19,495 nt of DNA, taken from NCBI GenBank assembly GCA_043101635.1, contig JBICIE010000214.1:1-19495 (forward strand), in the 5' to 3' direction. The stretch is from CAYMJK01 sp043101635. Lineage in GTDB: Bacteria; Planctomycetota; Phycisphaerae; Phycisphaerales; UBA1924. Every line of letters begins with the position of its first letter. Position 1 is the first letter of the stretch. This document shows positions 1-6,058 of this stretch, in pieces. The translations under genes were made by a program, and so were the position numbers. The notes below the pieces were generated by a model that saw only the letters and a program-made list of their open reading frames with translations, ran no database searches and had not been told where the DNA came from.

Positions 1-345
1 GTTCAGGTTGCCGTAACGGTCGATTTGCGCGCCGCCCATGAAGCCGATATCGACATATCCCCGCTGCAACAGCAGCAGGACGTCGGTGATCGGTAGCACC
101 ATGTTGGCGCGGCGCGTGCAGCGCTGCTCGTTGGTCGAGGGCGGCAATTCGCCGGGCACGATGAACGGGCCGAGCGTGCCGCCTTCGAATAGGATCGTGA
201 GTCCCGGCGCATGCAGGCGCTGCGCCAGCGTTGCCGCCAGCAACGGGATGCCGACGCCGGCGAAAACCGTCTGGCCGTCCTCCAGAAGGCGGCTGCTCAT
301 GACCGCCAATAGCTCTGAGGCGCTGAAGCCGTTGGTATCAGTCAT
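1..345 (-). CDS. CoA-transferase subunit B, partial (glutaconate CoA-transferase B-like)
   Basis: The first 115 codons of a reverse-strand gene are present; its 3' end lies beyond the left edge. The protein reads as the beta subunit of a two-component class I CoA-transferase (glutaconate/3-oxoacid type), which moves CoA between acyl-CoA and a carboxylic acid. Visible family features are a GVGIPLLAATLAQRLHAPGL stretch near residues 31-50, an FEGGTLGP segment after it, and VDIGFMGGAQIDRYGNLN at the truncated end, matching the family pattern of a glycine-rich turn followed by DIGFLGGAQID-R-GN-N. The ATG has a good ribosome binding site, CAGGAG, about 8 bases upstream. Such enzymes normally have an alpha subunit encoded just upstream, but none is recognisable here, so the partner may be downstream or elsewhere. 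The exact substrate cannot be told from this fragment. Confidence 0.82.
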   Translation of the reverse strand, partial: MTDTNGFSASELLAVMSSRLLEDGQTVFAGVGIPLLAATLAQRLHAPGLTILFEGGTLGPFIVPGELPPSTNEQRCTRRANMVLPITDVLLLLQRGYVDIGFMGGAQIDRYGNLN

Positions 346-378
346 TGTAGACGCTCCTGCCGCGGCGCGGGGCGTCGA

Positions 379-570
379 TCATGTTGTCGCTGGAGAATCT
401 TCACGGTCGGCGGCGGGTTCTTCGGGCTCTCGCACGCAATCGTGTCCGCGGTGCGCGCGCAGCGTGAGCAGGTCGATGGGGTGGTCGGTGGCGTGCGTGG
501 GAGGCGGCGCGGGGGAAACGGGGCTGCTGGCGTCGCACGAGGGCGGTTTTGCGATGGCGAGTGCGGTCAT
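379..570 (-). CDS. Doubtful small ORF, proline-rich, 63 aa
   Basis: A possible short gene lies 33 bases upstream of the CoA-transferase on the same strand. It begins MTALAIAKPPSCDASS and is rich in Pro, Ala and charged residues, with no domain I recognise. Most codons end in G or C in the first two thirds, as in real genes here, but this fades in the last dozen codons. I see no convincing ribosome binding site. An inverted repeat (586-605) sits 15 bases upstream. It does not resemble the N-terminus or any part of a CoA-transferase alpha subunit. It could equally be chance open frame in GC-rich DNA. Confidence 0.25.
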   Translation of the reverse strand: MTALAIAKPPSCDASSPVSPAPPPTHATDHPIDLLTLRAHRGHDCVREPEEPAADREDSPATT

Positions 571-585
571 GATGCGGCCCTGAAA

Positions 586-605
586 ATGGGTGTCTCTCTA
601 CCCAT
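586..605. promoter_or_regulatory. Inverted repeat, possible operator
   Basis: A perfect 6-bp inverted repeat (ATGGGT ... ACCCAT) with an 8-base pyrimidine loop lies between the divergent CoA-transferase side and the FG-GAP gene. It is 16 bases upstream of the ATG of the doubtful ORF at 570. Repressor operators often have this geometry. Nothing else supports a function. Confidence 0.25.
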
Positions 606-664
606 GGGCGGCGGGACGGGTTTGCGCGCGCAGAGCGGGCATATGCGGTCTATCTCAGCATGGC

Positions 665-692
665 TTGCGTTTCCCGTGAGCGTGCGAATAAT
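665..692 (+). promoter_or_regulatory. Putative sigma70-type promoter for the FG-GAP propeller gene
   Basis: A -35-like TTGCGT (665-670) and a -10-like AATAAT (687-692, five of six matches to TATAAT) are separated by 16 bases. This would start transcription near 699, giving a leader of about 43 bases before the ATG at 742. The A+T-rich -10 stands out in a very GC-rich background. Confidence 0.45.
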
Positions 693-698
693 GGAGTT

Positions 699-720
699 GG
701 CGCTGGCGCGCGCCGGCGCC
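699..720. promoter_or_regulatory. 22-bp near-perfect palindrome in the FG-GAP gene leader
   Basis: The halves GGCGCTGGCGC (699-709) and GCGCCGGCGCC (710-720) are reverse complements except for one T/G position, with no spacer. It overlaps the predicted transcription start and ends 8 bases before the AGGGAG ribosome binding site. It could be an operator or an RNA fold affecting translation. GC-only sequence makes a chance origin possible. Confidence 0.3.
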
Positions 721-741
721 CTGCGAACAGGGAGCGAACCG

Positions 742-2085
742 ATGCGCCCCGCCCGTATTCTGGCCTTTGCGACAGCCTGCATGGCGCCGGTGCTGGGCGC
801 GATCGCCCAATGCCCGCCGCAGCGGCTGGAGCCGCCGAGGCCGTGGTACCGGGCCGAATACGGCTATTCGCTCGCGCTGAACGAGCGGCATCTCGTCGTA
901 GGCGATCCCCTCGACGCCACGCTGTGCCAGGTGACCCAGAATTGCGGCAACGGCGCTGTGCACGCCTATCGCTTCGATGAGGGCGCAGGCGCATGGGCCC
1001 GTTCGCAGACGGTCCTCTCATCCGACATAGGCCCGTATTGGACCTTCGGGCGCTCGGTCGATCTCGATGGTGATCGGCTGATCGTGGGAGCGTCCGCGAG
1101 CAGTCGCGTCAGCCCGTACGCTGGCGCGGCGTACATCTTCGAGTACGACGGCTCCCGCTGGGTTGAGACGGGGCAGATCGAACCCATAGAGCCGCGTGAC
1201 GGAACCGGCTTCGGGCGGCCGGTGCGGATGCGCGCGACCCTCGCAGCCGTCGGGGAGTTCCGACGGAGCACCGTCTGGCTCTACGAGCAGACGCCATCGG
1301 GCTGGGAGTTCCGCCAGAAGCTGACCGATCCGTCCGGAGGGTACGAGTTCGGCGCGGCCCTTGCCCTCATTGACGGCTGGCTGTTCGTTGGCGCCCGCTA
1401 CGGCGAGGGCGCTGTGTACGTCTATCGCATCGAGCCCGGGCCAACCGCAGAACTTGTACAGAAGCTCACGGCTCCGGGCGCCGAGCCGGTCCTGTTCGGC
1501 TACGCCCTCGCCGCCGAGGGCGACACGCTCGTGGTCAGCGCACCCTACGACGAGCCCGACGGATTACTGCATCTGTACCGACTGGAAGGTGATCGCTGGG
1601 AGTGGAACGGCTCGCTTGACCCGGCGCCCGATATCGGCTTCGCCAGCGCCGTGGCGCTCCATGGCGCCACGCTCGTCGGCGCCGCGGCGGACGCTGCCCT
1701 GACGGGGCGCGGCGCCATTCATGTGTTCCGGCGCGACGCCAGCGGCGCGTGGCGCCGCAGCGCTCGGCTCATGGCAGAGCCCGACCCCGGCCCCTTCGTT
1801 GGGTTCGGCAGCGCCCTGGCGACGGACGGCGCATTCGTGGCCGTGGGCGCCCCCGACGAAACGGTCCGCTCAGTGGACAGCGCCGGAGCAGCCTATGTCT
1901 TCGACCTCACCTGCATCCTCTGCCGCGTCGATCTCGATGGCGATGGCGTGCTGACCCTCTTCGACTTCCTCACCTTCTTCAACCTCTTCGCCGCCGGCGA
2001 CCTCGCCGCGGATTTCGATGGCGATGGCGCGCTGACGCTGTTCGACTTTCTGGCGTTTCAGGATGAGTTCGGGGCGGGGTGCTGA
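742..2085 (+). CDS. Secreted seven-repeat FG-GAP-like beta-propeller protein with C-terminal dockerin-like module
   Basis: A 447-residue exported protein of unknown role. The start at 742 is chosen because AGGGAG lies 7 bases upstream and the protein then opens with a signal peptide (basic MRPAR, hydrophobic core, predicted cut after AIA at about residue 22); the open frame runs further upstream but without such features. The body has seven repeats, each about 45-60 residues, built around a phrase like FGRSVDLDGDRLIVGAS, FGYALAAEGDTLVVSAP or FGSALATDGAFVAVGAP. Seven such units would close one seven-bladed FG-GAP/integrin-alpha-like propeller. Residues 391-447 hold two EF-hand-like loops (DLDGDGVLTLFDF and DFDGDGALTLFDF) flanked by Cys, ending GAGC: a GC-type dockerin-like module as seen in Phycisphaerae. 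It is convergent with a second propeller/dockerin gene. Likely located outside the cytoplasmic membrane; ligand unknown. Confidence 0.85.
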   Translation: MRPARILAFATACMAPVLGAIAQCPPQRLEPPRPWYRAEYGYSLALNERHLVVGDPLDATLCQVTQNCGNGAVHAYRFDEGAGAWARSQTVLSSDIGPYWTFGRSVDLDGDRLIVGASASSRVSPYAGAAYIFEYDGSRWVETGQIEPIEPRDGTGFGRPVRMRATLAAVGEFRRSTVWLYEQTPSGWEFRQKLTDPSGGYEFGAALALIDGWLFVGARYGEGAVYVYRIEPGPTAELVQKLTAPGAEPVLFGYALAAEGDTLVVSAPYDEPDGLLHLYRLEGDRWEWNGSLDPAPDIGFASAVALHGATLVGAAADAALTGRGAIHVFRRDASGAWRRSARLMAEPDPGPFVGFGSALATDGAFVAVGAPDETVRSVDSAGAAYVFDLTCILCRVDLDGDGVLTLFDFLTFFNLFAAGDLAADFDGDGALTLFDFLAFQDEFGAGC

Positions 2086-2091
2086 GGGGGA

Positions 2092-2121
2092 AGCGAGTGA
2101 GCGAATAGCGAGTGAGCGAAT
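2092..2121. repeat. Perfect 15-bp tandem direct repeat between convergent genes
   Basis: AGCGAGTGAGCGAAT occurs twice in immediate succession (2092-2106 and 2107-2121). Each copy is itself two related heptamers (AGCGAGT and AGCGAAT) separated by a G. It lies 6 bases after the FG-GAP gene stop and 32 bases from the stop of the opposing gene. It cannot form a strong hairpin, so it is not a classical terminator. Confidence 0.85.
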
Positions 2122-2153
2122 CTCCTGTGCGCGCTGCAGGTCGCTTGACGGCG

Positions 2154-4421
2154 CTACGGGCAGCCGGCGGCGAAGTCGTCGAGGAAGCACAGGAAGTCGA
2201 ACAGATCCAGCGCGCCGCTGTCATCGCAGTCGGCCGCGGCAGCGCCGGCGGCGAAGAGATTCTGGAAGCAGAGCAGGTCGAGAGCGTCCAGCCCGCCCGA
2301 TCCGTCGCAGTCGGCCCGGCAGGGCGCACAGCCCCAGCGGGCGATGTACGGCGAGACCCGCCCTCCGGCGGTGAGGAAGCGGCCGCCGGCGACGACGTCG
2401 CCATTCGGCATCGCCTGAAGGGTGTATACGTAATCGTCGACGCCACCGTCCATGTCGTGCCAGTTCGAGCCGTCCCAGCGGGCGATGTGGTTGACGGGTA
2501 CGCCTCCGGCTCGCTCCAGCAGCCATCCTCCAATAATGATGTCGCCGCTCGGCAGTTCTGCGATCGCGGTCAGCTTGCTCTCGATGCCTGTTGCGAGCGT
2601 CCGAAAGCGGGTTCCGTCCCATTGCAGCAGGTGGGTGGTGTCGTCGTTGGTTCGAGCACGGGTGTTCTCGAGCGCGGCCAGCAGGGCGCCGCGGCGCGAC
2701 ACCGCGATGGCCGCGATCCCGAAACTGACGTCGCCCTGGTGAATGATCGCCCACTCGCTTCCATCCCATCGGGCCAGGTACGGGACCGGCGCGCCGAACG
2801 AACTGGTCGTGCCCAGCGCGAAGATCTCGCCGGCTGGAAGCTGTCGGAGTTGCCGCACGACACCCGGGAGCCCGTCGCCCATCGATGTCCACTGTCGCCC
2901 GTCCCACATGGCAACGGCTGGCGCGGAGACGCCGCCCGCCATCTTGAAGTAGCCGCCGACAATCACTTCGCCCGTCGTGGTCACCAGTAGGTCGAGCGCA
3001 GGATCGTCCAATCCGGTCGCGAGAGGGCGCCATTGGGCGCCGTCCCAGCGAGCAATCCGGTTGACGACGATTCCGCCCGCCTCCACGAAGCTGCCTGCGG
3101 CGTATATGTCGCCGCTGGGGTGCGCGGCCACAGCGCTGACGCGGTACTTGATCTCGCCACCGAGCGGAGTCCAGCGGCCGTCGCGCTGCACCGCCACCTT
3201 TGCTGCAAGCTGGCCGCCGGAGGAACTGAATATGCCGCAGGCAATCAGGTCGCCCTCGGCAGTCAGCGCCAGGTCGAAGATCTCATCATTGAAACCGCGG
3301 TCGATCGGACTCCAACTCAAACCGTCCCACGCTGCAACGGTTGCGAAGTGATAGGCTGCTGGGTGGACGCCGGACCGGCCGGTGAGGTTCCCTGCGGCCA
3401 CAAGGGCGCCGCTTGGGAGCAAGCAAAGGGCTCGTGAGGCGCCGTTGGGCGCGCGCCCCACCGGCCACCACCGCGTGCCATCCCATCGAGCCATGTAATC
3501 AGCGTCCTGATCACCTCCGGCGTCCGTGAACTCGCCTGACGCGATGAAGTCGCCGCCCGGCATGGCGATGACATCGTGGACCTTCTGGTCCAGTCCATCA
3601 CCGAGCGTGTGCCACGCGCTTCCGTCCCAGCGGGCGATGTTGGAGGTCGGCGCGCCGCCGGCGCCGGTGAACTTGCCGCCGACCACGACACCGCCATCCG
3701 GCAGCGGGGCGATCGCTTCGACGTAGGCCTCCCTGCCCGTGATTCCCAGACCGAGTCGCGCCCACCTTTCACCGTCCCAGCGGGCGACACCGTTGCTGAA
3801 GTAGCCCCCGGCGATGATGTCGCCACCGCGCGTGATCGTCAGCGCAAAGACAGCGCTGTTGACGGCGCCCATCGTGCTCCAGACGCCGTCGTGCCATCGG
3901 GCAATATTCCTGGCGTCGAGCCCGCCGGCCCGGGTGAAGTAGCCGCCGACGATGAGTTCACCGGTCGGAGCGACGGTCAGTGCGGAGACGTACTCGTCGG
4001 TTCCCTCGCCAAGAGGCTGCCACTGGCGCCCATCCCACATGGCGATGTTGTTGGCGGGCTTCCCTCCCGCCAGTTCGAAGTCGCCGCCGACCACGAGTTC
4101 GCCGGTCGGCAGCGCGGCGACGGCGTAGATCCACCGGTTCACGCCTTCACCAAGCGATTCCCACGCTCCGGTTGCCGGGTCCCACGTCACGACGCTGTTG
4201 GCAAAAATGTTGCCGGCGATTTCGAACCTGCCTGCCAGCGCCAGCAACGGCTCGCGGGGGCCGGCGCCATCTGGATCCCACATGGTCGAGTCCCAGACCC
4301 GATAGTCCACGCCCGGCAGGCCTTCCACCGGCAGCCACTGCTGGCAGTCCTGCGCGGTCCCCAGGCTGGGTACGAACATCGCACAAGCAAACACCGGCCA
4401 CATCATCCTGCGGCGGCACAT
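2154..4421 (-). CDS. Secreted 14-repeat delta-60/kelch-like propeller protein with C-terminal dockerin-like module
   Basis: A 755-residue exported protein. The ATG at 4421 is preceded by GAGGAG at 6 bases and gives a signal peptide (MCRRRMMWPVFACAM..., predicted cut after GTA at about residue 23); upstream in-frame codons look non-coding. The mature part is fourteen roughly 45-50-residue repeats of the form W-DG-x-W-x-PLG-x-G ... V-x-A-(V/L)-x(2)-LP-(S/T)-GE-(L/I)-(V/I)-VGG-x-F-x-x-AGG-x-x-x-x-x-IARW, with the first incomplete. Repeats 3, 10 and 11 are most diverged. Fourteen units fit two seven-bladed propellers. Residues 698-755 form a Cys-bearing paired EF-hand module (DCDGSGGLDALDLL and DCDDSGALDLFDFL, ending AAGCP), a GC-type dockerin. 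Similar repeats are annotated as delta-60 or cortical-protein/kelch-like domains. The gene lies 128 bases after the TPR gene on the same strand; a hairpin lies between them. Confidence 0.86.
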   Translation of the reverse strand: MCRRRMMWPVFACAMFVPSLGTAQDCQQWLPVEGLPGVDYRVWDSTMWDPDGAGPREPLLALAGRFEIAGNIFANSVVTWDPATGAWESLGEGVNRWIYAVAALPTGELVVGGDFELAGGKPANNIAMWDGRQWQPLGEGTDEYVSALTVAPTGELIVGGYFTRAGGLDARNIARWHDGVWSTMGAVNSAVFALTITRGGDIIAGGYFSNGVARWDGERWARLGLGITGREAYVEAIAPLPDGGVVVGGKFTGAGGAPTSNIARWDGSAWHTLGDGLDQKVHDVIAMPGGDFIASGEFTDAGGDQDADYMARWDGTRWWPVGRAPNGASRALCLLPSGALVAAGNLTGRSGVHPAAYHFATVAAWDGLSWSPIDRGFNDEIFDLALTAEGDLIACGIFSSSGGQLAAKVAVQRDGRWTPLGGEIKYRVSAVAAHPSGDIYAAGSFVEAGGIVVNRIARWDGAQWRPLATGLDDPALDLLVTTTGEVIVGGYFKMAGGVSAPAVAMWDGRQWTSMGDGLPGVVRQLRQLPAGEIFALGTTSSFGAPVPYLARWDGSEWAIIHQGDVSFGIAAIAVSRRGALLAALENTRARTNDDTTHLLQWDGTRFRTLATGIESKLTAIAELPSGDIIIGGWLLERAGGVPVNHIARWDGSNWHDMDGGVDDYVYTLQAMPNGDVVAGGRFLTAGGRVSPYIARWGCAPCRADCDGSGGLDALDLLCFQNLFAAGAAAADCDDSGALDLFDFLCFLDDFAAGCP

Positions 4422-4505
4422 GGCGATCTCCTCGACTGCACTGGACTGCCCGGGCGCACGAGCGCCCCAGGCGGCATCCGGATTCCATCCAGACCTGGCA
4501 TGGGC

Positions 4506-4539
4506 AGGCCTCCCGCCGGTTCTACCGGCTGGGCGGCCC
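4506..4539 (-). terminator. Hairpin after the TPR gene, possible terminator
   Basis: A perfect 6-bp stem (GCCGGT/ACCGGC) with a 3-base loop is extended by further GC pairs (with one bulge and one mismatch) to arms spanning 4506-4520 and 4524-4539. It begins 10 bases after the TPR stop codon. No U-tract follows, so if it terminates transcription it is not a textbook intrinsic terminator; it could instead protect the transcript end. Confidence 0.4.
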
Positions 4540-4549
4540 TCGGTGGCGC

Positions 4550-5938
4550 CTATTCCCGCGAGGGGTCCGGCGCGATCGCTCGGCGGCGGAGGATGAACTC
4601 CAGGGCCAGCCAGCGGGCGCTGACCCAGCCGGCCTGCACGCGAAGCTGCATCCGCAGGCGCTTCAGCGAGGCGTCCTCGGGATCGACCCGCAGGGCCTGC
4701 TCGACCCAGTAGCGGGCCCGCAGCCACTGCCGCTCGCGCATCAGGGCCAGGGCGAGGTTGTGCATCGCCGGGACGCAGCGGGGGTCCAGCCGGATGGCCC
4801 GGCGGCAGGACTCCATGCCCGCGCGGCGCTGTCCGGCGTGGAGCTGGGCCAGCCCGAGGCGGCGCCAGGCGAGGGCGTCGGTCGGTTCGATCTCGGTCAT
4901 GCGCCGGAAGATGCGCACGGCCTCGCCGGCGGCGCCGGCATCCAGCAGCAGCAGGCCGAGTTCATCGAGTTCGGCGGGGCCCATGTCGTCGGGGTTGCGC
5001 CGGAAGCGGCCGACCTCGCGGGCCAGCAGGTCGAGGGCGTGCTTTCGGTCCTGCCCCTGGGCCCGGCCGAGGAGCAGCCGGGCGAGGCGACGGCGTGCCT
5101 CGGAAAACTCGGGGTCGAGGCGCAGCGTGACGTCGTAGTGCGTCGCGGCCTGGGTGACATCGCCGAGCTGCTCGGCGACCTGCGCCAGGCCGTAGTGGGC
5201 GTCGGCGTTGTCCGGTTCCAGTTCCAGCACGCGGGCGTACTTCTCGCGGGCCTCGGGCAGGCGGTTCATGTCGACCAGCAACTCTGCCAGGTCGAGGATG
5301 GTGTCGATGTCGCCGGGATCAAGGCGCAGCTCGCGCAGATAGAGCTGGCGGGCCCGCTCCAGCCGGCCGGTGGCGGCGTAGGCCTCGGCGAGGCGGGCCT
5401 GCACCTTCGGCATCTGGCTGTCGAGGCGGGCTGCTTCGCGGAGGCACCAGACGGCCCGCTCGTGCTTGCCCTGGTCGAGCAGGCTGTCGGCCATCTCGGC
5501 GTAGGCGTCGGGATTGTCGGGCTCGAGCTGCTGGGCCATGTAGAACATCAACTCGGCCTGGTCGTGCTGGCCAAGCTGTCGATAAGCGGCGATGCGGTGC
5601 GTGAAGGACGCCGCGTCGGAGGCGTCGGTCTTCTCGGCCCGCTCGAACCACTCGAGCGATTCGCGGGCCTGGCCGGCGCGTAGCAGGTTGGCGCCCACGG
5701 CGATGGCGACCTGGGCGTCTCCCTCGCCGAGGCCGAAGACTTCCGCGAAGGCGCCGGCGGCCTTGGCGTGTTCGCCGGCGGCTTCCAGCGTCAGGCCGAG
5801 GTTGTAGTGCCACTCGGGCTGGTAGGGGTTGAGGGCGATGGCCTCGCGAAGCTCGGTCTCGGCTTCGCGCCAGCGGCCCGCCTCGAACAGCTCGTGGGCT
5901 CGCTCAACGTGCTGTTCGGCATCCAGCCAGTCGTTCAT
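4550..5938 (-). CDS. Tetratricopeptide repeat (TPR) protein
   Basis: A 462-residue protein made almost wholly of about eleven 34-residue TPR units, each with the W/L-G-Y-A-P-type consensus. Clear examples are EAGRWREAETELREAIALNP at the N-terminus, EPDNPDAYAEMADSLLDQGK mid-protein, and RCVPAMHNLALALMRERQW near the C-terminus. There is no signal peptide or membrane segment, so it is probably a cytoplasmic protein-protein interaction scaffold; TPR proteins of this kind have no fixed function. A longer linker with LGRAQGQDRKHALDLL interrupts the array around residue 290. The ATG at 5938 starts immediately before the first helix; no strong ribosome binding site is visible. A promoter fits upstream (5993-6021). 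It is divergent from the glycosyltransferase gene. Confidence 0.88.
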   Translation of the reverse strand: MNDWLDAEQHVERAHELFEAGRWREAETELREAIALNPYQPEWHYNLGLTLEAAGEHAKAAGAFAEVFGLGEGDAQVAIAVGANLLRAGQARESLEWFERAEKTDASDAASFTHRIAAYRQLGQHDQAELMFYMAQQLEPDNPDAYAEMADSLLDQGKHERAVWCLREAARLDSQMPKVQARLAEAYAATGRLERARQLYLRELRLDPGDIDTILDLAELLVDMNRLPEAREKYARVLELEPDNADAHYGLAQVAEQLGDVTQAATHYDVTLRLDPEFSEARRRLARLLLGRAQGQDRKHALDLLAREVGRFRRNPDDMGPAELDELGLLLLDAGAAGEAVRIFRRMTEIEPTDALAWRRLGLAQLHAGQRRAGMESCRRAIRLDPRCVPAMHNLALALMRERQWLRARYWVEQALRVDPEDASLKRLRMQLRVQAGWVSARWLALEFILRRRAIAPDPSRE

Positions 5939-5992
5939 CGCGGCGGCGCCCCCGGCCCGGGATGGGTGGGCGGATACGCGCCGCCCACGCCC

Positions 5993-6021
5993 AGTCTAAG
6001 CGGATCGAGGCGCCCCATCAA
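5993..6021 (-). promoter_or_regulatory. Putative promoter of the TPR gene
   Basis: Reading the reverse strand, TTGATG (6016-6021) and TAGACT (5993-5998) are 17 bases apart, the optimal sigma70 spacing. The predicted leader is about 45-50 bases. Its -35 touches the -35 of the divergent glycosyltransferase promoter. Confidence 0.5.
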
Positions 6022-6051
6022 TGACAACTGAGCGCCTGATGGTCCTACGCT
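6021..6051 (+). promoter_or_regulatory. Putative promoter of the glycosyltransferase gene, leaderless type
   Basis: ATGACA (6021-6026) and TACGCT (6046-6051) resemble -35 and -10 boxes with a long 19-base spacer. The -10 ends 7 bases before the ATG at 6059, which would place the transcription start at or beside the start codon; no ribosome binding site is present. Confidence 0.35.
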
Positions 6052-6058
6052 GGGCCGC

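Noticed and set aside
442..741. Upstream extension of the FG-GAP gene frame by 100 codons
   Set aside because: The extension is low-complexity Arg/Gly text, whereas the ATG at 742 has a good ribosome binding site followed directly by a signal peptide.
3980..5683. A 567-codon forward frame over the propeller and TPR genes
   Set aside because: Antisense to clear repeat proteins; its apparent periodicity is inherited from the TPR repeats.
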